From an uncultured Rhodanobacter sp. (lineage in GTDB: Bacteria > Pseudomonadota > Gammaproteobacteria > Xanthomonadales > Rhodanobacteraceae), in assembly GCA_903827735.1 (NCBI GenBank), contig CAIKJM010000652.1, forward strand, positions 1 to 7,321: a stretch of 7,321 nt of DNA. Direction: 5' to 3'. How positions within the stretch are numbered: position 1 is the stretch's first letter; each line of letters opens with the position of its first letter. This document shows, piece after piece, positions 1 through 5,895 of this stretch. A program made the position numbers and the translations under genes. The notes under the pieces were generated by a model. It searched no databases and was not told the DNA's origin. It worked only from the letters and a program-made list of their open reading frames with translations.

Positions 1-28
1 CCGACACTCTTCACTGACGCAGATCCTC

Positions 29-1555
29 ATGGCCGAAGCATTCCGTCCACCCAACCTTGCACTGAGCACGATCGGTCTGTCGCTGGCCACGTTCATGCAG
101 GTGCTGGACACCACCATTGCCAACGTGTCGCTGCCGACCATTGCCGGCAACCTCGGCGTGAGCAGCGATCAGAGCACGTGGGTGATCACCTCGTTCGCGG
201 TGAGCATGGCGATCTCGCTGCCGCTGACGGGCTTTCTCACGCGGCGCTTCGGCGAAGTGAAGCTGTTCGTCTGGAGCACCCTGCTGTTCGCGCTGACCTC
301 GTTCCTGTGCGGCATCTCGCAGAGCATGGGCATGCTGATCATGTTCCGCGCCATCCAGGGTGCGGTGGCCGGTCCGATGTATCCGATCACGCAGAGCATG
401 CTGATCGGCATCTATCCGCCGGAGAAACGCGGCATGGCGCTGGCATTGCTGGCGATGGTCACGGTGGTGGCGCCGATCGCCGGCCCGATCCTCGGCGGCC
501 TGATCACCGACAACTATTCCTGGCCATGGATCTTCTTCATCAACGTGCCGATCGGCATCTTCGCCAGCATGGTGGTGGCGAACCAGATGAAGGGCCGCGT
601 CGAGCAGCTGCAGCGACCCAAGATCGACTACGTCGGCCTGATCACCCTGATCATCGGCGTCGGTGCACTGCAGATCGTGCTGGACAAGGGCAACGACGAG
701 GACTGGTTCAATTCGAACTTCATCATCGTCACCAGCATCATTTCGGCCATCGCGCTGATCGTGTTCGTCATCTGGGAAATGACAGATAAGGACCCGATTG
801 TCGACCTGCGGCTGTTTCGCCACCGCAATTTTCGCTACGGCACGCTGGCGCTGGTATTGGCCTATGCCGCGTTCTTTGCGATCGGCCTGCTGGTGCCGCA
901 ATGGCTGCAGCGCAACCTCGGTTACACCGCCACTTGGGCGGGTTACGCCACCGCTCCACTGGGCATCATTCCGGTGCTGCTGACCTTCGTCGTCGGCAAA
1001 TACGCCACGCGTTTCGATCTGCGCTTGCTTGCGTCGGGCGCGTTCCTGGTGATGGGCGCCACCTGCTTCATGCGCTCGGATTTCTACCTCGACATCGACT
1101 TCTACCACGTGGCGGTAGTGCAGCTGATTCAGGGCCTGGGCGTAGCGCTGTTCTTCATGCCGGTGCTGACCATCCTGCTGTCCGATCTGAAGCAAAACGA
1201 AATCGCCTCCGGCTCGGGACTGGCCACGTTCCTGCGCACGCTGGGCGGCAGCTTTGCCGCGTCGCTCACCACGTTTCTGTGGGACCGCCGCGCCATCGTG
1301 CATCACGAACAGCTCGCCGAAGGCATCACGCCGTACAGCCCGACCGCACAGACGGCCATCGCCCAGCTTGGACATGGCGACTCCACAACGGGAAGCTCGA
1401 TGATCAACAACATGATTACTCAGCAGGGCTATCAAATCTCGTTCAACGAAGTGTTCCACCTGCTGGGCTGGATCTTCCTTTCGCTGATCGTGGTGATCTG
1501 GCTGGCCCGTCCTCCGTTTGCAGCCAAAGCCGGCCCGGCTGCCGGCGGCCACTGA
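29..1555 (+). CDS. emrB: EmrB/QacA-type MFS multidrug exporter (DHA2, 14 TM)
   Basis: This is an inner-membrane proton-driven drug exporter of the DHA2 branch of the major facilitator superfamily. EmrB proteins normally work with the periplasmic adaptor EmrA and an outer-membrane channel to expel hydrophobic compounds. The 508-residue length matches the family (about 510). Seen directly: motif D1 (LDTTIANVSLP, residues 26-36), a motif-A-like loop GFLTRRFGEVK (68-78), motif B around R107 (RAIQG), and motif C APIAGPILGG (148-157), typical of antiporters. About 14 hydrophobic segments can be drawn, from residue 13 to 494, with a large polar loop at roughly 418-472 before the last helix. The ATG at 29 gives the usual short polar N-terminus, although its ribosome site is weak. 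A TGA at 15-17 could be the stop of an upstream emrA, which would make the two genes an operon, but too little is visible to tell. The substrate cannot be read from sequence. Confidence 0.95.
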   Translation: MAEAFRPPNLALSTIGLSLATFMQVLDTTIANVSLPTIAGNLGVSSDQSTWVITSFAVSMAISLPLTGFLTRRFGEVKLFVWSTLLFALTSFLCGISQSMGMLIMFRAIQGAVAGPMYPITQSMLIGIYPPEKRGMALALLAMVTVVAPIAGPILGGLITDNYSWPWIFFINVPIGIFASMVVANQMKGRVEQLQRPKIDYVGLITLIIGVGALQIVLDKGNDEDWFNSNFIIVTSIISAIALIVFVIWEMTDKDPIVDLRLFRHRNFRYGTLALVLAYAAFFAIGLLVPQWLQRNLGYTATWAGYATAPLGIIPVLLTFVVGKYATRFDLRLLASGAFLVMGATCFMRSDFYLDIDFYHVAVVQLIQGLGVALFFMPVLTILLSDLKQNEIASGSGLATFLRTLGGSFAASLTTFLWDRRAIVHHEQLAEGITPYSPTAQTAIAQLGHGDSTTGSSMINNMITQQGYQISFNEVFHLLGWIFLSLIVVIWLARPPFAAKAGPAAGGH

Positions 1556-1704
1556 TGCATCGGTGTATCGACAGCGAGCCGAGCACAGCCGACGGCTTGA
1601 ATTTTCATCACTCTGTAAGCACTTCTAGTAAGCGAGCATTCACTTTCAAGCGACGCGTCATCGCAAATCATGCCGCACATTATTTCCGCAACCACGGACA
1701 TGCC

Positions 1705-2226
1705 ATGCCTTCTTTTCAGAAATTTCTGCGCAACACCCTCGGTTTCGCCCTGGTTGCCCTCAGCGTTCCGGCCGCCGCCGCCACGTTTGAAATCGAAGCC
1801 GGCCGCAGTTATTCCAACAGCCATGGCACGCCGGCCGTATTTGCCGAAGGCATCTTCGATGCGCAGCCCATCGGCAGCAGCAACTTCACCTGGGCACCTG
1901 ACGTATCCCTGGGCTGGATTGATGGTCGCAACCTCTACGACCACCGCATTGAAGGCGAAAACACCCGTGACAACGCCTTCTTGCTCGGCGCAGGCGCACG
2001 CTTCCAGTACGGCCAGCCCGGCGACTGGTACCGCCATCTGTTTTTCAGCTTCCAGCCGACGTACAACACTGGGCGCACGCCGGCGCTGAGCGGACCGCTG
2101 GAATTCGCCAGCACGTTCGGCTGGCAGGGCAAGCATTTCAGCCTGCAGCTTCGGCATATTTCCAACGCCGGTATTCACGAGCCCAACCGCGGAGAGACCA
2201 TGGCGCTGGTAGGCGTCAGCTTCTAA
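1705..2226 (+). CDS. pagL: PagL-family lipid A 3-O-deacylase, outer membrane
   Basis: PagL enzymes are small outer-membrane beta-barrels that remove the acyl chain at position 3 of lipid A, which alters endotoxin activity and membrane permeability. The 173-residue product has a Sec signal: K6 and R9, a hydrophobic stretch at 11-22, and an AAAA run at 23-26 with likely cleavage near residue 26. That leaves about 147 residues, the family size. The C-terminal block carries the signature: H151, S153, N154, then P160-N161 and E164. The His-Ser-Glu set matches the known catalytic triad, though the Glu seems one residue early compared with my recollection of Pseudomonas PagL. The protein ends in Phe, as expected for a BAM-assembled barrel. 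The reading frame stays open far upstream, but that part overlaps emrB and is not protein-like. The ATG at 1705 follows a weak GGA at 1696-1698 and immediately precedes the signal peptide. The gene lies 149 bp after emrB and ends just before a strong terminator. Confidence 0.85.
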   Translation: MPSFQKFLRNTLGFALVALSVPAAAATFEIEAGRSYSNSHGTPAVFAEGIFDAQPIGSSNFTWAPDVSLGWIDGRNLYDHRIEGENTRDNAFLLGAGARFQYGQPGDWYRHLFFSFQPTYNTGRTPALSGPLEFASTFGWQGKHFSLQLRHISNAGIHEPNRGETMALVGVSF

Positions 2227-2256
2227 GCGGTTCGCCTACTTCATATCGCTGATCTC

Positions 2257-2293
2257 AAAATCTCCGGTCCCAGCGCCGGGGATTTTTCTTTTT
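2257..2293 (+). terminator. Intrinsic terminator after pagL
   Basis: An 11-bp stem pairs 2257-2267 (AAAATCTCCGG) with 2276-2286 (CCGGGGATTTT). It has one T-G wobble, an 8-base loop, and a T-rich run TCTTTTT at 2287-2293. The site begins 31 bases after the pagL stop and should end the pagL transcript, and perhaps an emrB-pagL read-through transcript. The A-run at the foot of the left arm means it could also act from the opposite side, but no opposing gene is present. Confidence 0.88.
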
Positions 2294-2371
2294 GGGCGCG
2301 AAGCCCGGGCCTTCGGCTCCAATCTGAGCGATGATGCGTCGGTTGCACAGGCCCATTCCGGAACCATCGCC

Positions 2372-3835
2372 ATGTCCACGCCGCGCCCCCCGCAACCGTC
2401 GAAGGCCAAAGCGTCGCTGACTTCGGGCCCGATCGCCTCAACGCTGCTGTTCTTCGCGCTGCCTATTCTCGGCAGCACCGTGCTGCAATCGCTGAATGCG
2501 TCAGTCAACGCGATGTGGATCGGCCACTATCTTGGCGAAGCGGCTCTCTCGGCCGGCAGCAACTCGTCGCTGATCATCTTTCTGCTGCTCAGCATGGTCT
2601 TCGGCGTGAGCATGGCGAGCACCATTCTTGTCGGCCAGAGCCTGGGCGCGCGCAATATCGACGAGGCCAAGCGCGTGGTCGGCACGGGCACCGGGTTCTT
2701 TGTGGCGCTGTCGGTGCTGGTGTCGGTAGCCGGTTATCTGGGCACGGCATCGATCCTCCGTCTGCTCGGTACGCCGACCGATGCGCTGCCGTTCGCTGTC
2801 GCTTATCTGCACGTGATCTTCGTCGCAATGCCGGCGATGTACTTTCTCAATTTTCTGATGATGACGCTGCGCGGCGCCGGCGACTCGAAAACGCCCCTGA
2901 TCTTCATGGGGCTAGCGGTGCTGCTGGACATCGGGCTCAACCCCCTGCTGATCTTTGGCGTCGGTCCGTTCCCAAAGATGGGCATCGCCGGCTCCGCCAC
3001 GGCCACGCTCATCGCGCAGATCATCGCGCTGGCCGCGCTCATCACCACGCTGTATCGGCGCAAGCATTTTCTGCGGCTGACCGGCACCGAATTACGCTAC
3101 CTGCGGCCGGACGCGGCGCTGCTGCGCGCGCTGGTCTTTAAGGGCCTGCCGATGGGCCTGCAGATGATCGTGATCTCCAGCTCGGCGATCCTGATGATGC
3201 GCCTGGTCAACGCGTATGGTTCGCACACTGTGGCCGCCTATGGCGCCGCCAGCCAGCTGTGGACGTATGTGCAGATGCCCGCGATGGCCATCGGCGCGGC
3301 GGTATCGTCAATGGCCGCGCAGAACGTCGGCGCGCGACTTTGGGACCGCGTAGGGCGCATCGCGCGCGCCGGGCTGATCTACAACTTTCTGCTGGGCGGC
3401 ACGCTAATCGGCATCATCTACGTGTTCAACCGTGCGGCGCTCGGACTGTTTCTTCCGCACGATGGCGAGGCAATCCGGCTGGCCATGCATTTGAACGTCA
3501 TCGCGGTGTGGTCGTTCCTGTTCTTCGGCGCCACTTTTGTATTGTTCGGCGTAGTGCGCTCCACCGGCGCCGTGTGGCCGCCGCTGTTCGTGCTGCTGAT
3601 TTCGATGTGGTTTATACGACCGCCGTTCGCGCTGCTTTTACAATCGCGCCTAGGGGCGGATTCGATCTGGTGGAGCTTTCCGCTGGGTTCACTGGTATCG
3701 ATGCTGATGGCGATCGCCTATTACCGCTATGGCGGCTGGCGACGCGCGCACATGCTCCAGCCCACGGCGGCCGAGCAGGCGCCGTCGACGGGTCAGGGTG
3801 TGCCAGCCACAGCGGTCATGCCCGCCACCGAGTGA
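2372..3835 (+). CDS. MATE-family multidrug/cation antiporter
   Basis: This is an inner-membrane efflux protein of the multidrug and toxic compound extrusion family, which exports cationic drugs or metabolites in exchange for Na+ or H+. The 487-residue protein shows two homologous halves of six helices each. In half one, about 22-228, GQSLGARN (88-95), RGAGDSKTP (167-175) and the NP pair at 190-191 are classic MATE motifs. In half two, about 258-452, the mirrored motifs are AAQNVGAR (315-322) and RSTGAVWPP (396-404). A basic cytoplasmic linker lies at 229-257. After the last helix there is a Pro/Ala-rich tail (455-487) that is probably cytoplasmic. The ATG at 2372 is preceded by a weak GGAA at 2360-2363, and the N-terminus is polar and short, as in relatives. 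It lies between two terminators, so it is probably transcribed alone. The sequence does not tell me whether it is NorM-, DinF- or MepA-like in substrate, so no gene symbol is given. Confidence 0.93.
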   Translation: MSTPRPPQPSKAKASLTSGPIASTLLFFALPILGSTVLQSLNASVNAMWIGHYLGEAALSAGSNSSLIIFLLLSMVFGVSMASTILVGQSLGARNIDEAKRVVGTGTGFFVALSVLVSVAGYLGTASILRLLGTPTDALPFAVAYLHVIFVAMPAMYFLNFLMMTLRGAGDSKTPLIFMGLAVLLDIGLNPLLIFGVGPFPKMGIAGSATATLIAQIIALAALITTLYRRKHFLRLTGTELRYLRPDAALLRALVFKGLPMGLQMIVISSSAILMMRLVNAYGSHTVAAYGAASQLWTYVQMPAMAIGAAVSSMAAQNVGARLWDRVGRIARAGLIYNFLLGGTLIGIIYVFNRAALGLFLPHDGEAIRLAMHLNVIAVWSFLFFGATFVLFGVVRSTGAVWPPLFVLLISMWFIRPPFALLLQSRLGADSIWWSFPLGSLVSMLMAIAYYRYGGWRRAHMLQPTAAEQAPSTGQGVPATAVMPATE

Positions 3836-3890
3836 CGAAAGTTCTTTCAATCGGCCACAGCGAGGTACGCGAAGGACACGCAATATAAAG

Positions 3891-3924
3891 CTGCCACGCG
3901 ACTGTCATTCGGCCTGCCTAGAGT
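3891..3924 (+). promoter_or_regulatory. Possible PHO box and -10 before the multicopper oxidase
   Basis: Two heptamers, CTGCCAC at 3891-3897 and CTGTCAT at 3902-3908, are separated by 4 bases. This is the 7+4+7 geometry of a PhoB binding site (consensus CTGTCAT-AWAW-CTGTCAY); the second unit is perfect and the first is degenerate. TAGAGT at 3919-3924, 10 bases after the box, matches 4 of 6 positions of a -10 element. PhoB sites usually replace the -35 at about this distance. The site lies about 124 bp before the oxidase start and overlaps the MATE terminator. The central spacer is GC-rich rather than AT-rich, so the call is tentative. Confidence 0.35.
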
Positions 3925-3939
3925 AGCCGAATGATTTTT
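3905..3939 (+). terminator. Intrinsic terminator after the MATE gene
   Basis: A perfect 9-bp inverted repeat pairs TCATTCGGC at 3905-3913 with GCCGAATGA at 3926-3934. The loop is 12 bases long and five T residues follow at 3935-3939. The site lies 69 bases after the MATE stop codon. The left arm overlaps the second half of the PHO-box-like site and the loop holds the candidate -10, so termination and initiation signals appear interleaved here. Confidence 0.8.
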
Positions 3940-4031
3940 GCACTTCCGCTCGGCGGCTCGACGCTCGCTTTTTTCTTAAGCGTGGAAGCGGCCTCTGCCG
4001 ACAGCCGTCCGTCTGCACGGCGTCAAAACCG

Positions 4032-5687
4032 ATGACGCTTTCACGCCGCCGCTTTCTACTCGGCGCTGGCACCTTGGTGGGCGCCTGCGCGCTGACCGAT
4101 GCGCTGAAGCTGGCGCGCGCGGGCGCCGTACCCGGCATGGCCATGCCGATGAGATCGGCGGATAGGAAAATGCCGCAGCTGGCGGCGCCGAAGGTGCCGC
4201 TGCTCAACCCGACCTCACTGAGCAAATTCGTCGATGCGCTGCCGGTGCCGCCGATCGCGCGCGCCGCCGGGCAGCGCACGCATCCGGCGTATCCCGGCCG
4301 CACGCTGCCGCTCTATCGCATGCAGATGCAGGCGTTTCGATCCAAGCTGCACCGCGACTTGCCGCCCACGCCGCAGTGGGGCTACAACGGCAGCTCGCCC
4401 GGACCGACCATCCAGACCACGCGCGGCGAACCGCTGCTGATCGAGTGGGCCAACGACCTGCCGACCGCGCACTTTCTGCCTATCGACCACTCGATTCACG
4501 GTGCGGAAAAAGACAAGCCGCTGGTGCGCGCGGTCACGCACGTACACGGCGCGCGCGCGCCGGCCAGCAGCGATGGCTGGCCGGAAGACTGGTACGTGCC
4601 GGGCAAATCTTTGCAATACCACTACCCCAGCGTGCAGGACGCGGCCACGCTGTGGTACCACGATCACGCCATGGGCATCACGCGTCTCAACATTTACGCG
4701 GGCTTGTTCGGTGCCTTCACCGTGCGCGATGCTGAGGAAGAGGCGCTGAACCTGCCCTCGGGTGACTACGACCTGCCGTTGATTCTTTGCGATCGGCTGA
4801 TCGCGAAGGACGGCCAGCTGTACTACCCGGTGTCCGACGATCCCTCCGCGCCATGGGTGTCGGAATGCCACGGTAACGCCGTGCTGTGCAACGGCAAGCT
4901 GTATCCGTACTTCGAGGTCGAACCGCGGCGCTATCGGCTGCGTCTGATCAACGTGGCCAATACCAGCTTCTTCGATTTGTCGCTGACGCACGGGCACGCC
5001 TTTCAACAGATCGCCAGCGATCAGGGCCTGCTCGCCGCACCGCTGGAGCGCTCGCATATTCAACTGTATCCGGCCGAGCGCGCCGAAGTCGTCATCGACT
5101 TTTCCGGGATGGACGGCCAATCGCTGCAGCTGCACCAGCAGTCCGAAGGCATCCTGGAATTTCGCGTGCGCGATCGCGGCAAGCGCGATACCTCGGCGTT
5201 GCCGGCGGCGCTGCGCGCGGTGCCGCGCATCGATCCATCCAGCGCCGTGCAGCATCGCCAGCTCGCGCTGGGCGAGCAGGACGACACCGGTGGCAACGCC
5301 ATGACCATGCTGCTGGACGGCAAGATGTGGTCCGATCCAGTCAGCGAAAAGCCGCGCCAGCACACCACAGAGACCTGGAGCTTGGTCAACGTCACCGGCG
5401 ATGCGCATCCGATTCATCTGCACCTGGTGCGCTTTCAGATCATCGATCGCCGACCGTTCGACCTGTTCGCCTGGAACGCGAATCGCGTCGTCAAATACAC
5501 CGGTCCTGCCCAGCCGCCGCCGCCGCATGAAGCAGGCTGGAAGGACACCGTGCGCGCCGACGCCGGCATGGTCACGCGCATTGCGATGCGCTTCGACGGC
5601 GAGCCGGGTCGCTATGTCTGGCACTGCCATTTCCTCGAGCACGAGGACAACGAAATGATGCGTCCGTACGAGCTTTTGCCCGTCTGA
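4032..5687 (+). CDS. CotA-like multicopper oxidase (laccase), Tat-exported
   Basis: This three-domain laccase would oxidise phenolic, bilirubin-like or metal substrates while reducing O2 to water, outside the cytoplasm. The 551-residue product starts with a twin-arginine signal (SRRRFLLG, 4-11), so it is probably exported folded and copper-loaded. Cupredoxin domains lie at roughly 84-232, 245-380 and 408-551. All copper ligands are visible: H170/H172, H210/H212, H459/H462/H464, and H531-C532-H533 with H537 and axial M542. D181 and E538 match acidic residues near the trinuclear site in Bacillus CotA. The segments KFVDALPVPP, LHRDLPPT, WYHDHAMG and HCHFLEHED, and the PPPP before GWKDT, closely resemble CotA as I remember it. 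C19 sits in a lipobox-like context (LVGAC), so lipid anchoring is possible; otherwise cleavage near residue 30 is likely. No clear ribosome site precedes the ATG, but it is the only nearby start that gives the Tat signal. The natural substrate is unknown. Confidence 0.93.
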   Translation: MTLSRRRFLLGAGTLVGACALTDALKLARAGAVPGMAMPMRSADRKMPQLAAPKVPLLNPTSLSKFVDALPVPPIARAAGQRTHPAYPGRTLPLYRMQMQAFRSKLHRDLPPTPQWGYNGSSPGPTIQTTRGEPLLIEWANDLPTAHFLPIDHSIHGAEKDKPLVRAVTHVHGARAPASSDGWPEDWYVPGKSLQYHYPSVQDAATLWYHDHAMGITRLNIYAGLFGAFTVRDAEEEALNLPSGDYDLPLILCDRLIAKDGQLYYPVSDDPSAPWVSECHGNAVLCNGKLYPYFEVEPRRYRLRLINVANTSFFDLSLTHGHAFQQIASDQGLLAAPLERSHIQLYPAERAEVVIDFSGMDGQSLQLHQQSEGILEFRVRDRGKRDTSALPAALRAVPRIDPSSAVQHRQLALGEQDDTGGNAMTMLLDGKMWSDPVSEKPRQHTTETWSLVNVTGDAHPIHLHLVRFQIIDRRPFDLFAWNANRVVKYTGPAQPPPPHEAGWKDTVRADAGMVTRIAMRFDGEPGRYVWHCHFLEHEDNEMMRPYELLPV

Positions 5688-5697
5688 AATCGTGCGT

Positions 5698-5723
5698 TCC
5701 TGCGAATCGGCGCAGAGGTTTTT
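5698..5723 (+). terminator. Weak intrinsic terminator after the multicopper oxidase
   Basis: CTGCG at 5700-5704 pairs with CGCAG at 5711-5715 across a 6-base loop. The stem can be extended past a bulged A5716 by C5699-G5717 and a T-G wobble. Five T residues follow at 5719-5723. The short stem makes this weaker than the two other terminators in the window, but its position, 10 bases after the stop, is right. Confidence 0.45.
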
Positions 5724-5726
5724 ACG

Positions 5727-5765
5727 CTGTCGCCGCACTGTCACGCAAGGCGCCTCAGCTGTCGC
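5727..5765 (+). promoter_or_regulatory. Possible PHO box (PhoB operator) before the phosphoesterase
   Basis: CTGTCGC at 5727-5733 and CTGTCAC at 5738-5744 are direct repeats exactly 11 bp apart, the spacing of a PhoB box. A third copy, CTGTCGC, lies at 5759-5765, 21 bp on, or about two helical turns. PhoB is the response regulator of phosphate starvation and commonly controls secreted phosphatases and phospholipases, so the location fits. The spacer (CGCA) is GC-rich compared with the enteric consensus and I see no convincing -10 at the expected distance, so confidence is moderate. Confidence 0.45.
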
Positions 5766-5838
5766 ATGCGCGCCAACGGAACGTCATCTTGCGCGCCCAG
5801 ACTCCCGCCGACCGTTGCGCCGGCAAGGCCCGCGGTTA

Positions 5839-5860
5839 CGAATCAGGGGGAAACGATTCG
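5839..5860. repeat. Short inverted repeat in the phosphoesterase leader
   Basis: CGAATC at 5839-5844 and GATTCG at 5855-5860 form a perfect 6-bp inverted repeat around a 10-base purine-rich centre. It ends 22 bases before the Shine-Dalgarno site. It could be a small leader hairpin or a dimer-binding operator. A 6-bp repeat can also arise by chance. Confidence 0.3.
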
Positions 5861-5882
5861 ATTGCAGCACTGTTGCCACTGC

Positions 5883-5887
5883 AGGAG
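5883..5887 (+). promoter_or_regulatory. Shine-Dalgarno site of the phosphoesterase
   Basis: AGGAG lies 8 bases before the ATG at 5896. It is the strongest ribosome site in the window and fixes that ATG as the start, in agreement with the signal peptide that follows immediately. Confidence 0.85.
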
Positions 5888-5895
5888 ACAAAGTC

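Noticed and set aside
3..17. Possible last codons of an upstream emrA gene, ending in TGA at 15-17
   Set aside because: Only four sense codons are visible. The position is right for an emrA-emrB operon, but there is not enough sequence to annotate a gene.
11..1552. A 513-residue open frame on the minus strand opposite emrB
   Set aside because: It is rich in Arg, His, Gln, Asp and Ala with no hydrophobic or domain pattern, as expected for the complement of a GC-rich gene. The + strand frame is an unmistakable MFS protein.
901..1704. Upstream extension of the pagL frame, giving a 441-residue protein
   Set aside because: The extension overlaps emrB in another frame and looks like shadow sequence. 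The signal peptide begins at the ATG at 1705 and the remaining length fits PagL.
1556..1704. Search for a terminator or promoter between emrB and pagL
   Set aside because: Only 4-bp stems such as AGCC/GGCT near 1590 are present, without a proper T-run. TTGAAT at 1597-1602 has no -10 at 16-18 bp. Nothing here is supportable.
2294..2310. GGGC/GCCC mini-hairpin and the GCCCGGGC palindrome right after the pagL terminator
   Set aside because: Four-base stems and short GC palindromes are common in DNA of this composition. There is no T-run or link to a start codon.
3884..3889. TATAAA as a -10 box
   Set aside because: The sequence 16-18 bp upstream (around 3861) has no resemblance to a -35 element, and TATAAA alone is weak evidence.
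3941..4000. Second hairpin with a T-run (CGCTT/AAGCG near 3966-3982) before the oxidase
   Set aside because: The T-run forms the loop rather than following the stem, and competing 4-5 bp pairings are equally good, so it does not look like a terminator or attenuator.
4215..5744. A 509-residue open frame on the minus strand opposite the multicopper oxidase
   Set aside because: Same type of compositional shadow. The + strand frame carries all the copper ligands and a Tat signal.
5821..5895. Possible cobalamin riboswitch, suggested by GCCACTG near 5876
   Set aside because: The B12 box and the other conserved elements are absent, and the following gene is not a cobalamin-related one.
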